In this document: piece after piece, positions 18,962 through 35,000 of the stretch
Layout of the letters: each line of letters begins with the position of its first letter
Numbering within the stretch: position 1 is the first letter of the stretch
Origin: Floccularia luteovirens
Lineage: Eukaryota; Basidiomycota; Agaricomycetes; Agaricales; Squamanitaceae
Length of the DNA: 64,000 bases
Reading direction: 5' to 3'
Assembly: GCA_009739215.1 (NCBI GenBank)
Contig: VSJF01000008.1
Span: 1,674,001-1,738,000, forward strand
The notes under the pieces: model-generated
Seen by the model: only the letters and a program-made list of their open reading frames with translations
Told to the model about the DNA's origin: nothing
The model's database searches: none
Made by a program: the position numbers and the translations under genes

Positions 18962-21029
18962 TCACTGACGGGCAGTTGGCGCGGCAAACGATAGCTCAAC
19001 ATTAGGCTGCTTTACACCAGTATCTTTCCCTCCTTTCCCTTCAAATGCAGGCGCACTAGATTCCGGGATCTTAAGTTTGCTAGCAGTTGACATAAATTCC
19101 AGTGCTTCTTGTGTGTATGGTGGATATCGCACTTCCAAGAACTTCTCGAATCTGTAGAAATTATGTATGAGAATCTAGTAGAGATCTAATTAAATAAAGA
19201 ACATACTCAGCAGGGATGTCGACAATAGACCTTTCGTAAGAGAAGAGGTCGAAAGAATATTTCATGAATTGGCGACCATCTAGATTAGAAGTCAGATTTA
19301 ACGAGCTGTTGATGATGATGGGTGTGCATGATTGCTTACGTCCTGATTCACCAACACCTCCGAATGGCAACTCGGAGACTGGAATATAATTAGTAAGGAC
19401 CGAAGAAGACAAATATTGATCAACATACTTGCGAGTTGTTGGAATGTGTCGTTAAATGCGACATTTCCGCTCATAGTGGCATTCAGGACTATTTACTTCA
19501 TGTTTAGACTGAGAATGACATGAATATATGATGGACTCACTTGTTCGTTTCAGCTTTTCGTCTTCTGAGAAGGCGTACAGCACGAGGGGATGGTCCCTGG
19601 CATTAATAAATTCTATGGCCTCTTGCATGTCCTTCACTGCCATGATAGGAAGAATAGGACCGAAGATCTCGCTAAAGATAAATTCAGATATCCGGGGGAG
19701 AAAATGAGAAGGTGATAAAAATACCCACCCCTCCATTAAAATATCATCGGCTTTGACATCAACCACGATTGTCGGCTCCATACCCTGCTTCCTCCCATGC
19801 TTAGCAGCTTCATCTTTCTCCTCCACTTTTCCGCCTGCCACAATACGTCCTTTGGTCTTCTGCAACATCTCCTTTAAGCGTTCAAAATGTGGTTCACTAA
19901 CAATACGGCCGTAGGAAGTTGACCCAAATGCGCCTTCGGGGAAGAAAGAACTCATATGCTTTTTGAAAGCGGAAACCAGTGTGGGGATGCTCGCTGGCGT
20001 GGCCAAAACATAATCCGGAGAAACACAAATCTGGAAAAGATGATTAAGTCTTCTGATAAGCTGTATTGATTGACGGGTTTATTGCTGACCTGACCAGCGT
20101 TGTTGATCTTACCCCACAAGATGCGTTTTGCGGCCAAATCAAGGTCGTAAGATGGATCAATGATGACGGGTGATTTTCCCCCAAGCTCAAGCGTGACTGG
20201 GGTAAGGTGTTTAGCGGCGGCAGCAGAAATAATGCGTCCAACACGACCATTCCCGGTGTAGAAGATATGGTCCCCTATTATAGAGCTATGTGAGTAACAT
20301 TCCAAGTATAGTAGTATAGATGCTATACATTTCAGTTCAAGAAGTTTGGTGATTTCCGGGACGGCACCACTGACAACTCGGTAAGCGGATGAATCAAGGT
20401 ATTTGGGAATGAGAGTGGAAATCAGAGAAGCGTAGTGAGGAGCGACTTCTGATGTCTTCAAGACAGCGCAGCATCCAGCGGATATGGCTCCGAAAAGAGG
20501 CTGCAAGCTAAGAATGATGGGATAATTCCATGGCCTATGGGAATAATGATACACATCAGATCAGTACAATGCTAATTATTAGGTGATAGATTCCGTACCC
20601 AATTACCAGAACGGTTCCCTTGGGACTCTTCTCTACACGTGGACTCCACGCTTTCTGCCAATCAGGAACTTGGGAAGTGAAATCTTCAGGAGCAGACCAT
20701 TCTTCGAGCTTCTCAGCACAAGTGATGCAGCGTTTAACTATTGGACTGATATCGGCCATATACGCTTCCGTCTTGGGGCGGCCAAGGTCCAAGAGTAAAG
20801 AGTCTGCGAGTGCTTCAGAGTTGTCTTGCACCAAACGTGCGAGTTGGAGTAGTTGGTGGCGACGCCAAGCCAGAGGCTTGGTTACACCTGAGGCAAATGT
20901 CTTGCGAAGAGTGTCATAAATCTGAGGTAGTGATTATTAGCCATAAGATTTAAATGCGAAAACATAAAAAAGACATACGACAGGGATTTCTTGGATGGGT
21001 GTGTAAGATAAGTTTGCTGAGGTCGTCAT
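18962..21029 (-). CDS. Fatty aldehyde dehydrogenase, class 3 ALDH (HFD1-like)
   Basis: Ten exons (21029-20979, 20921-20599, 20534-20329, 20274-20090, 20030-19729, 19671-19541, 19488-19429, 19378-19340, 19279-19207, 19151-18962) join in phase to 519 residues. Landmarks: IGPWNYP cofactor loop (about 124-130), general-base glutamate in LELGGKSPV (Glu223), catalytic cysteine in GQICVSP (Cys257), EIFGPILP, and PFGGVGESG followed by the class 3 C-terminus (SFDLFSYERS). The enzyme oxidises long-chain fatty aldehydes to acids with NAD, as in sphingolipid and fatty-alcohol breakdown. Yeast Hfd1 is membrane-anchored by a C-terminal helix; here the tail is hydrophilic (…KQPNVELSFAAPTARQ), so a soluble enzyme is likelier. 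ATG at 21029 is the only one that precedes the conserved start. Confidence 0.93.
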
Positions 21030-21095
21030 GATAGTTCAGATGAGTGTATTGAGAGTTGAATGTGTGATGATAATGAACCTCCATGAGTAAATCTG

Positions 21096-21104
21096 TATTT
21101 ATAC
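21096..21104 (-). promoter_or_regulatory. TATA-like element of the aldehyde dehydrogenase gene
   Basis: Minus strand reads GTATAAATA, about 67 bp upstream of the ATG at 21029. Confidence 0.45.
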
Positions 21105-23284
21105 GGCGAGCACTCTTTTGGAAAATTGTTTCGCCGAAGACAATGACCGATTCTATTAAAAATTAGTTTCCTTTTATGGTATGGGCGTGACAGCCGCCGC
21201 CCCATGAAATGTGCTGCACCGCTTCTGACCGCGCCAGTCTCATAACGATAGCAGTCGCCTGACCTATTGACCCTCTCCCCCGGTAAGCTACTCGCGCGCA
21301 TGCCCGAGAGCAGCTGGTTGTTTTCTCTCATTTTCAGAGTAAGCAGATCCTCGGTCATACCCTCGGCCATGTCTTGTATACCACTCTTCTATGTTCTTCG
21401 GCCACTCACTGAAATTCTCAACGGATCTTCTATTACTCAGAGCTGAAGGCTGTAAACTTCTCATCTATACTTGTTAGACTTTGCTGGTGCTGGGATTTCA
21501 TATTGGGGTCATAACTGACCAAGATGACTCGGCTAATATCAACCGGTTTGAACAAGAATTTCAAAGCCCCACATCTATACCATGCGTTGAACATGATTTA
21601 TTGGCATTTTGATCTTCTACACCTATAAACTGCCCTCTGGGTGTTTCTCATCTGATAGTACTTCTTCTCTAGGAAAATGCAGCGATGGTATAATTGTATT
21701 AATAGAGAGACTAGTTGAGTTTGAATACACTCGTAGTAGATCTTTACCATGAAGCACACGATTAAACTGAAGAGCAGTTCCAAAATTACTCATGACTTGC
21801 ATGCTTGAGATTAAACATTTAACCTTAACACCGCAACTTTTGAGCAAACTCTCCAGTAAAAAATGCTCTATATATGTCGTGACAGAATCATATGTACTGT
21901 GAAGTTTTTTTTGGCTGAGCAAGTTGGCCCCGCATAATACTCTGCACAGTGCTTTCATGGAGAAAATAAAGATGGAAATTTGCTATATCGGGGTTTAGAC
22001 AATGAGAAAAGCGCTTTTCATGTCGGTAGGAATTGAGCGCGAGCGCTGGGCGCTATTTTGAACAGCTTTAGCTGGCAGGCTGGGATCAACAATTGGAGAA
22101 AGCGCGAGCATTTTTCTGTTTGATTTTACGACAAGAGTTTCGACATTGAATTGCCAGATTAGACAGCCGAATATGGTCTCAAGCCATTATCTGATGTTGC
22201 TGGCAGTAGAAGAGTCGGGCTGTCATGAATTGCCACATCGCCGTACGTTCCAGGATCACCAGTGTTAGTGAAATCGTTGCGCAGATCTCTCCCGCATTAA
22301 GTTTTAACTAGTAATCAATGTGCTCTCGACTGAATTCCTGATGAAGGATGCGGATCATGCAGCTTAAAACTTTGGGGACAAAACCAAAGGAAATGACGAA
22401 TACTTTACCTTAAATATTTCCTGAAAGACAGTAGCCAACTCTCTGGAATTTTTGAATTGGAGTCAAGTCATGATATTCAAACTCCGAACTTACCCAGAAT
22501 ACAACAAGTACAGCGTCGGAGGTGTTGTATTGTATTGTGGGCGCGTATTTACCATCTCAGTCAGTGTTGCCATGCCTCATCAAGGCACCATGATGCCAGC
22601 ACTGTTGCCTATTTCCGAGACACGACACCTTGATTTTGTAGTTTTTCTTCATGAACATCACCTGGACACGACCAATGACTGAAAAATTTGAAGTACTTTC
22701 CAACATATCGCAACCAACTTTCAATTACCACATATCACCAACTTACATTGCACCGGCGATATTGACGAAAAGTCATCACCTCATTGCTAATGAGAGCTGT
22801 GACACTTACACCATATTTGCTCAGGGTAATCCAACCAATTCAAGGACTTCCCAAATTGAAGACAAGGTGCTCAACAGTGCGGATAACCGACTCTATTGAA
22901 TTTCTCACCAACTCGGGGCGCATGAGCTGTCTCCTGTCCGTTTCCTCCGTTTTGTCTCCCCTTGATTTGTATTTAGTTGCCAGGTCCAAGATTTTCAATA
23001 AAGTGGTGCCTACACGATGGTGCGTACCGTTAACATCATCGACTGTCAGTTGCGATCACCAGCGAGACCTTGCAGGTTTATGCCGTTTCAAACCCATATA
23101 AGAAACGGTTAAGATGAGGATGTCAGTATCTTCATTATCTCTTTCTTCAGCGACTCTTGGTCTGCGACCAATTTCTATTTTCTCACTCTCCGTCCTCAGT
23201 CAGTCCTTTCTATCTTCATTCGGCAATTTCACTCGTTATTATCTCTGCTGGCGTCAGAGTCGTACGTCGTAGTATTTGGATATT
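21105..23284. other. Intergenic 2.2 kb between divergent genes
   Basis: Separates the aldehyde dehydrogenase (-) from the secreted protein gene (+). Short open frames exist on both strands, but none shows homology or a credible intron pattern. Confidence 0.5.
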
Positions 23285-25576
23285 ATGTTTTTTTCAACCT
23301 TGTTCTACGCTTTTATCTGCTGGTTTATTGCTGGGGCTCAAGCTGCTCTAAATGATTGGACCGTCCCTTGTAACAACGGGGTCTGCTACTATGGTATGAT
23401 GAACCCTCATTCCTACCAACCTACCTAGTCTCAAGGAATTCTTCAGATTTACCCACTTCAGGAAGCCAGACCCTAGTCAGCGGTTCCTTGAAAATTGTAA
23501 GCCCAATATTATAACAATATTTCTAGCCGTTCATTGTAAAAATCAGTGGGGAAACCGCAATGCTATATCCGACATAACCACCGCTGCAGGGTGGGAGATA
23601 TTGGGCTGTGACCCCGACGCGAACAATCAAAAAATCCGACTTGTTTGTGTAAACGACACTGCGGATTGCGAGCATCTATTCGAAGATACAGGTCCAAAAG
23701 GAAAAATCATCCGCCTCCCGGAAAGCGTCAGTATACTCTGTCTATACAGCGTTGATTGTAGTTTCCAATGACAGATGTTTAGTGTGGAAAGGGTCCTTTT
23801 GCCCGCGTCGCAAGATCTTGGATTCCCAAGGATCAGTCTATACCAGATTCTGTAGCCAAAAGGATGGTCCGACGTGATGGTGAACTACCGGTTGTCAATG
23901 CCCTACAGTTTGACCAAAACTTTTCGGCTATCAATCCCTCTGTGTGAGTAACAAGAGGGTACCAAAAAATTTGCCTCAAGCTAATCTTAACATCTAAGGT
24001 CTGGCCCCGTGAATTTTCAAGTCCAAGCGGCAAATGTACCTGGGGCGGATAAGGAGGTGTTCTCACCATCTCGCAGGAGTAGCCGGATCTACAGACGTGG
24101 TCTCGGAGACTTTCTTGAAGGAGCCCTTGACGGTTGGTTCTGGTATCACATACATTTACTATAAACCTTGTTTACTGATAAGCCGTATTGTTTAGATTTA
24201 AATGTTTCTTTGAACAAGGCCTCGGACCCTATCCCTATAGATGTCAGCCAAAACGCAAGCTTATTTACTGATACCATTACTTGCGGTCCAACCACCGCAG
24301 CCGTTAATATAGATGCAACGGGCGAAGTTCATGCCGTTGTTACATTCGGAATTGCTGCAGAAGGCAGTGTGATCCCTCCCTCTATAAGCTCTTTCGCAAT
24401 AACGAGTCGTATGTTGTGTGTTTGCTCAAATGATTATTTTCAACTAACAAAATTTATCACAAGAACTAACTGCTGACCTATCTGGGACCGTTTCTTTACG
24501 TGCTAATGTTGGTGGGACTCTGAGCTCCGGGAAAATTCCAGTTGCTTCAGTTGGAATTCCTGGCTTGGATATCCCAGGGTGAGAATACTTTCTATTCCTG
24601 TTTCTTCTATTAACCAATTTCACAGAATCTTGTCTATTGGTCCAACGCTGGAGATTAATGCAGAAGCAATAGCGTCGCTTAACATCAGTGCGAATGCGGA
24701 CGTCACATTCAAGTATCACCTGGAGAAAGCGCAACTCACGTTCCCACCTCGCAGTGATTCTACATCCAGCGCACCCACAACCTTACAAGATTCACGTATG
24801 TATCATGTCATCCCTGTTGCAAAATTTCAAGTAAAGAATCTTATAGCTATATCTCTATCACTCAGTCGATCTGTTACCTCGACCGGAAAGTTGGAAGCCC
24901 ATTTGATTCCTAGTATCAATTTTGGAATCGATGCTATCGGGGGTGTAGCTAAAGCACAGGTATTCCTCGAGTTGGACAGTTCGGCGTCGATGGAACTAAC
25001 GCTTGGGGTCACCCTGGATCCTGTGTCCATTGTTGGCTCTCGCTCGGAATCTGAAGAGCCAGCTGATTCAACTTCAGATCTGTCATTCGATCGTATGTCA
25101 GCTATATCACAGCATATCCCACGGCAGTCAGAAGGGGACACAACCAACGAGAACCTTTTTGGAGGGTGTTTCGAAATTGATACAGGGATCGATATCAACG
25201 CTGGCGCTGATGCAGACTTTTTTGGACTGTTCGACACCTCGACCAAAATAAATCTGTTTACAAAGAACTTCCAGCTTTTCAAGGTAGATCATGTTCATTT
25301 TTAAGTGCTATTTAGATTAAGATTTGACTTTTGATGGATATTAAGAAATGTTTCGGGGCACCACAAAGTAGGCGGAGCACAGCAACCCAGAGACACCTTC
25401 TACCATCTTTGGACAAACGGGCGGAAGGTTTAACCTGTTTCGGACCAGCGACTGATTTGATATTTCCCATCGTTGATAAAACCGTTTCTGCTGCTTCGTG
25501 AGTTATTGGTTTTTACTTGCAAGGGATTGAACAAGCCCCTGATAAAATGACAACTTCCAGAGCCAAGTTATTGTAG
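23285..25576 (+). CDS. Conserved secreted basidiomycete protein of unknown function
   Basis: Eleven exons (23285-23393, 23447-23496, 23547-23726, 23783-23943, 23999-24132, 24196-24408, 24464-24578, 24626-24795, 24832-25283, 25346-25497, 25561-25576) give 583 residues. A signal peptide (FYAFICWFIAGAQA) is followed by LNDWTVPCNNGVCYY, a lectin- or jacalin-free but Cys-containing opening that I associate with a widespread Agaricomycete hypothetical protein family. Further blocks are DITTAAGWEILGCD, RLPESCGKGPFARVARSW, and a long Ser/Ile/Asp-rich beta-type region (AHLIPSINFGIDAIGG; DINAGADADFFGLFD). No catalytic motif is evident. The 36-nt intron 24796-24831 is a multiple of three without stops and may be retained (595 residues). 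Confidence 0.8.
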
Positions 25577-26467
25577 TGTCATGGACTTTATTGTTGCTAT
25601 TCGTAAGGACGAATTAATGAGTATAGCCTTAGAACACTGGATAGTTGTGAATATTAGTCTTTCTCTTTGTGCTTGAATATGTGTTAATGTCGCATATGGA
25701 TATACAGCCTTTATGGGTACTGACAAAGAAAGCCGTAAATTTGAAGAAACGGAACTGATTTCGAATAAAAGTTGCTAGGCCTTGCTTTATGCATAGCAGA
25801 ACCCGCCGTAATGGGTCACTTAGTCATATGAAGAGATTGTCGCGAGGTCCACTGGACATGATTTTGATTGTTCCATACACCCATCTAGAGCGTCAATATC
25901 CAATGGCAGCTGCAATATGAAGATAAAAGTTGAAACGTTGATATGCTGTATTGTTGACAAAAGATATCAATAGCATATCAAGTATCTGGCGGTGGTCTGC
26001 CAATTGTCGCAGTACGTTGCATACGGGATGGCAAAAATACAGTTGAGCGACTTCTTGTCGGCATCGACCGAACCAAAATTCGAAATCCGACCGGCTTCCC
26101 CAAAATGGCGTAAGAAATATAATAAAATTAACGGACGGCAAGACCGGCTGGGAGTAAATATTTAAATCCTCAGTCGTACAAAGGGGACTATCTGTGAGGT
26201 GATTCGACTCATGGATTGCGCAGTTGCGGTGAATTCAGCTGTCTATTAGGGTTCATGTGACTTTTGAGATTTTAATCACTTTTTGGAATTCGAAGTTTCC
26301 AAAAACGGCAAAATAACTCACGTGAACAGTTGTATTATTCATCCATACTCACGCATTTTCTTAATGCTGCAAGTTTTTGTGATAATATTAACAGCAACTA
26401 ATCAATACGGATTCGTATACTAACGAGCTACCCGATTAACAAACAAGATATCATACTATCTTTGTGC
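25577..26467. other. Intergenic between convergent genes
   Basis: Lies between the 3' ends of the secreted protein (+) and the FAD monooxygenase (-). Nothing recognisable. Confidence 0.5.
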
Positions 26468-29034
<2,567 letters not shown>

Positions 29035-30472
29035 GTTTGTTGCAATAGTAGACGGAGATAGGACAGTTGGGGGTAGCTAGTATGTGATATGACTGAGCTT
29101 AGTAGTGGTTTAGAAAGAAGGTTACTTTCGGAGCTTAAGTATGGTATTTGACGCCCATCAAGATATTTATAGGGAGAGAATGGAGGCTGTTTGTTCTCAT
29201 GTATGCAGTCATCTTAGCGAGGATTCTCTCGGCTAACACTCAGGCTTGCCATGCTCTACGTTTTGATAAACCTTATGTGAGGTAACTAACAACCCATCGA
29301 AGACTGTGGAATCACCTTCTTCATTTTGGAATTCCTGACAACAATCACATCTCCTGCTCAGCTTCCATTTGAAATTAGGTTTCTTGAAAATTGGATACAA
29401 GTACCCCTTAACAGCACTTAACAGACATGCGTACCTACCTTCTTGATGAAGGATCCTTTTTTATGCAATATGTATCAGCCCAAAGTACAGGATGTGTGAT
29501 TGATACGCCGCAAACAGAAATGATATATCACTCTAGGCGTCAGATAGGTATTTCGCCTGTGGTGCTCTATTTAGGGTTAATCGAAATCACGAAACTATCA
29601 TTGAAACAAAAAGTATCCAATCATTGTCATCAGAGGACATTGTAGAAGAAACATCCATTTAGAAACAAAACGAGATGAACGTGGGATGCTTCATGCAATT
29701 TTTTTTTGCTCTTTCGAAACGATACACACCGGTAACAAAACAAACGACCTCCACCGCTCAACAAGGAGTAATGCCAAAACTCCAGTTTCAAAGGGCTCAA
29801 TTGTATTCTGGGTACTCCTCCCATTGCTCCCATCATTTACGCGTTGTCAAGATAAGGATTATCTAAGTATAACAGAGTACTTGTAGTAAGAAAACTCTAA
29901 TATCTCTAGGCGACTTAGACGGGACCCAAGATTTCTCGGATATACATACATGGGGTACCACGCAAACGTTCTGACAGATGGAGTCCATCACAGGATCCAT
30001 AAATGATCAGGTTAATGACATTGTTGGATACTCTCTTTTACTACGCAGCAAAACAATAGGCTCCAAATCAGTTCCTGACACATAAACATGTTGGCAGATG
30101 GCAACTCATTTTGACTATATACCTTCCGCAATTCCTTATGAGCTTCAGCACCCATATAGTCCTGATCAGAGAAATACCAAAAGAGCAAAGTGGCTCGAGA
30201 GCGGAGCACACATCAACCTAGAAAATGTGACATTGATCATGATGGACTGATGTCCGGGTACTCAACCCGATCCAGCCGGGCTTGACTTGGGGGACATTTT
30301 TCCCATCTGATCAGCAGCTGAGTGAGGTCCACACATGTTTCGACTTATAGGTTACTCTCAATCCTCAATACTCAGTACTTTATTAATCTTTATGTTATAC
30401 AATTACAGGAAACATTAACTGTCGTTCATCAGTCATAACTAATCATTTCTGTACAAGCATTTCTTGGTTTAA
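29035..30472. other. Intergenic 1.4 kb
   Basis: Promoter side of the monooxygenase gene and downstream region of the DUF6534 gene. Short frames only; none recognised. Confidence 0.5.
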
Positions 30473-32076
30473 TCAACTTTCTTGTGAATAGTATGACTGT
30501 CCCTCTGATGCCTTCGGCTTTGGGTAGTCTCCAATACGCGAAACAACAGTATCCATCATGATAGGAGCCGTAGGCCAAGATCCGTTGATGTGAAGATTTG
30601 CAGCAGCGTCGCGTCTGACGTCGCCCATGAAACCTCTATTGTTCAACAAAGCCATGAATGAATTGCTGTAACTATCCGGGTCATCAGTCAGTTGAAACTC
30701 CATATCCTTGAATTCGGCTTACAGTTTTCCAATAACATATCCCCTGAGATAGATGTTCATGAGATGATAAGCTTTACGAATTGGCGAGACACTCACGGAC
30801 ACAAAAAATAACTGTTGTTCTGGTGTAGAATGTCAATAAGAGGTGACGCACAAAGATATCTAGAGACGCACAGGGGGAGCAAGCGCAGGGGTAACAATGA
30901 GTATAACCTCTAGAATAGCAACTAGTGCTAGAAGAAATGAAAGAAGGTTAGGATTATGTTCTCTTTGTCTACTATTCCAATCTTACCTGTGACCATATTG
31001 GTTTCAATACATAATCTGACGACACGGGCCAGAATGCTATCTTCATCTCTGTTTCTAAACGGTAGTTGCCCACTTCGTTTGAACAGCTTCAACGTGTATT
31101 AAAGACTGCAGCAGAATCGGTAGGCAGCTTACTTACTAGAAATATCATTGTGGTCATGATAATCATATCAGCTATCGCGCTTCCAATGCACCAGAACTAT
31201 TTGGAAAAATGAGGTGGATTTCAAACTTAAAACGAGATAACGTACGGCTGCGAAGATGTTGCATCTTGCTTGCCATTTTGTAAATGTTTGAAGTTCCTGA
31301 TTCTAATGAGGGTATTGGACTGAAAATCACATCTCATAGAATGAATACTACTCACGATAATGCCGACGCCAAGGCCGCCTACCACCTGTATTACTGCTGC
31401 CTAATAAAGAGGATATAAGTGTCATTATGTGCAGTCATAAAACCTGAATTACAAGTATGATAATGAAACAGCAGAATTTCCACTTGGTCAAGCACCATAT
31501 TCTCCAACAATACACCGAATGGGCGCTGAGTGCGATTATTGAACTCATCATGGGCGAATTGAAATTTGCTAGATGAAAATGCTGTAATTTGTCCAGATCG
31601 CCATAACCAGATGCGAACCAATAGAACGAGTCGGCCAAGGTCGTAACGGTTTGTGCTGTCTCAAGAAAAAAGAGAAAATGAACTTTGGCAGATTTAGGTT
31701 AATTTCTCGTATAAATTTAGCGGGCTCTAAAGCTCATACCAAGGGCTTTGATCCAATTCTTATCTTGTTTGAACTGGATACAGTACATATCTAAAAAATA
31801 ATATGTTTAGAAAAGGATGGGAATAAAAGGAAATCCTCACAATATTGTACACTCAGAGCCCCATAGAGGATAGAGTTAAGGTTGATACCGATTAGCTATT
31901 AGTGCTGTGAAGTAAGATCACATGTCTGTGCGGTCTGTAAGACGATATCTTACAGGTGGTCCAGCGCTAACCAATACATATAGTGTTAGAGCCGCAAAAC
32001 GGAATGCTACCAGATAGAGAGTGACTTACATTAGCCCAATGTTATTTGGGACAGCGAACATAGTAACATTGGACAT
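30473..32076 (-). CDS. DUF6534 seven-helix membrane protein, gene 1
   Basis: Many short exons from ATG 32076 (MSNVTMFAVPNN) to TGA 30475-30473. The spliced chain has the family's layout: LIGINLNSILYGALSVQYYMY (helix 1), NWIKAL..T..ADSFYW, SSIIALSAHSVYCWRIW, CFIIILVIQAAVIQVVGGL, FWCIGSAIADMII..MIFLL, TALVAILEVILIVT, and the conserved ending YSNSFMALLNNRG followed by a variable cytosolic tail. DUF6534 proteins are abundant in Agaricomycetes, have seven predicted membrane helices and no assigned function. Exon borders in the middle were followed by eye only; the family assignment is firmer than each splice site. Confidence 0.8.
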
Positions 32077-35000
32077 GATTGCTTGAGGTGGGAAGATTTG
32101 AATAGGAGTTTAGGTAAGTGCAAGCAATATATGTAGCACTTCTCTTAACGGTCAATATTATGGAGCATTGATGAAAATACGTGCCGTTCCACACATTATC
32201 TTGACTTGATGCCTTTTGTGAGTATGGAAGGGATGAGTTATTTATGAATCATGTCCAGATGTCCGGGTGTAACATAGCCTACAAAATGGCATTGGATCAT
32301 TGTAGGGATCGGACTTTGCCTTGACATTTGATGTAAACAGCAAGACCACAGACCGCATTTAGAGCGCATTGCGAATGCAAAGCGTTCCAGAGATCTTTAT
32401 CAGAATACACTAGTTACAGCGTCAAGGGTTTTACCGATAGACAAGGATCTATAAACCAGCTGATCAACTCTAATGTTCGTGAGAACAGTAGAAATTAGAT
32501 ATACCACCGTAAGGCACTGATCAAAAGAACTGTGCTTAAAGTCTCATGAGGCTGTGTTTATTCCATGGATGCCTCGGATAATCAATAACGAAAGACACCA
32601 GCGTAATTCTTTGTTCAGAGCGTTGTGCATGGTAAAAATTTAAGAGTTGAAAAATATATCGATGTAGATCGGATCTGGATGAAGTTGATATATGGAAACA
32701 CTCACCGCCTTGATGCCCATCGAACCCGACACCCCGTAGGTCTACTAGAGCGTGCCTGGTGTTATCCGACTGTGTGGCAACGGGATCGCTGGTAAGCAAG
32801 TATCGAAAGATCAGTTACATCGATCAACTTCCTTTCAGCCTACATATATGCGTTTAATTCCTCTTCTGTTGAAATGCAGAGAATTAATTATAATCAGCAT
32901 GTGTCTCAGCTTCTATGCAGGCGCTTATCTGTCAGGACATAGTGCTAAATATAAATCCGGAGTCAACGCTCAACCTTCCCATCTTCCTAAAAAAACTTTA
33001 GTCTGTTTTACTCACGTGTTACATTTTCTTGGAGGCATAAGTGCTCGCTTGTACAAGTCGTCCCCAAGGATCAAAGTCCAGAGTCGGTTCTATCTGTGGA
33101 ATAGAGCATTTTGGTGGGGTGGAAGTCGAGGGCTCTGAACGCCGTCCGTCTCTTGGAATGGTGCGATGCCCGTCGTTGCGTCCTTAATGTGGTTAACATC
33201 AACTGCATTTCAATTCAGAGTAATGGAGACGCGAAGAGTATTCTGGCAAATTCGTGTTTAACATGTTGGATAGAGCGCAAAGACTTGGCTTGCCGCCATC
33301 GAACTGGAACATGACGTTGGAGGCTAAGAAGCGAGCTCAGAAAAGGACTTGTCTAATACCCCTCCAATACTGGATCCCAATTTTCTGTTAGACTATGTGA
33401 GAATGCTGTCAACTTGGACTCTTCCGCTACAGATACTCGAATACCTTTGTTGAGATAATTCCCCATTGACACCTCAAAGCTCTAGATGATGCAAAAGCAC
33501 TAGTGACAAGATTTGTATTGCTACAGGTCGACTTCTGGAGCGAGAAGCTGGATCTAGATAAGAAAGCTGATAGAGGCGGGAGTAAGAGAGCTGCAGCGGC
33601 ATCAGGTCCTAATTACAAGGAGTAACAAATGAAGGAAGCAGAGAAGTGTTTTATAATCGCCTAAATAAGTCAGTAACGCAGAGAGAGAGTAGGAGTCAGG
33701 GGAATTATGGTACTGTGAAATATCTCCTGAACGAAGGGGCTTGTTTAGGACAGCTGGAGAGTTGGGGGAACACGAATTGAGACGTTTATTTTGAGAAAGC
33801 TTCGATCAATCCTTACCCATGCAGTGGGTGGTCACAAGGAAAAGTCTTGTGGTTGATGGCTTCGAAAGAAAATGGCTGGCTGAAGATGTGCTTGCTGGCC
33901 GTAGAATCTGGAAATGCACCTTTTTGACAAATCCTGAGAATGAGTCAATCTGATTAGTGTATTGAGGCGGAATTGAAGGGTATTGTCTCCTTTTGACCTG
34001 TTCTTGATTGCTGCTCTGATAGATGAAATCAAAGGTTACCAAAATCTAAGCTTTATATGGTGTAATGGCAACCACACCAAGAACAAGGAAATCACGCTGC
34101 TGCCAGTGCCTCAGTATCATTCGCACCCAGCTTCAAGTCATGTTCCAACAAAGTAGTACAGTGACAGTGTGGAACCTTGCCAGTCGTCTGGAGGAAGTAG
34201 ATGGACATAGAATCAGGCTTAGAAGCGCTTCTGTAGGAACCCTGACAGTTTATCAGACTGATGATGCCCTACAAATAGGGTGAGGCAGTTGGTATCGGGA
34301 ATTCAATGCTGCAAGTTCATCAAGGGTGCGTGACTTTGTCGTGACTCAATCCATGTCTCGTCATCAGCGGTGCACATGGGCAAGTTTTACCAACTAGTAG
34401 AGGAAGGCATTGAAACACTCCCAAGGTTGCTGATACCGCCTATCTCTCGTTGTGGAATTCGAAAGAAGAGATCAACACTGTCAAGGATTTTTGGAACCTG
34501 AAATTGAAGCAGGATATCGGCGAAGAGGTCAACGCCAATCCACTTCAGGAGGTGCGGGTCATGTTCCAAAACCAGTTACTCCCCAGATACGCGCATATCT
34601 TGGTTCATCTTCCAAGTAGTGAATGCTATGCCTATCAGCTAGACAAGATAATGTTCAGTCACCATAGTATCTGTAGGAAAAGGGAATTTTATAATATGGG
34701 TAGGTTGTACATGATTCGGTTGGATGTCCACTTAGACTTGACAACTTCATAGATGAAGTTAAGGGCAGGATTACCAACAATAGCCAAATTTGCCAGGATT
34801 GAAGATCCCCCGCCTCCAGACGACAAGAAAATACAGCCTCAAATTGATGTGCAAGATATGTGTACCTCCAATGACGTTCAGTATAATTTGTTCTCTGGGA
34901 TGGCTTTGGCCCATACCCTACCTGACAAAATTTTTTTGGCTGCTGTAGAGGCACCCCCGGCAGATGAATTGAGAACTAGTTTTATTTATTATGGGATAGT

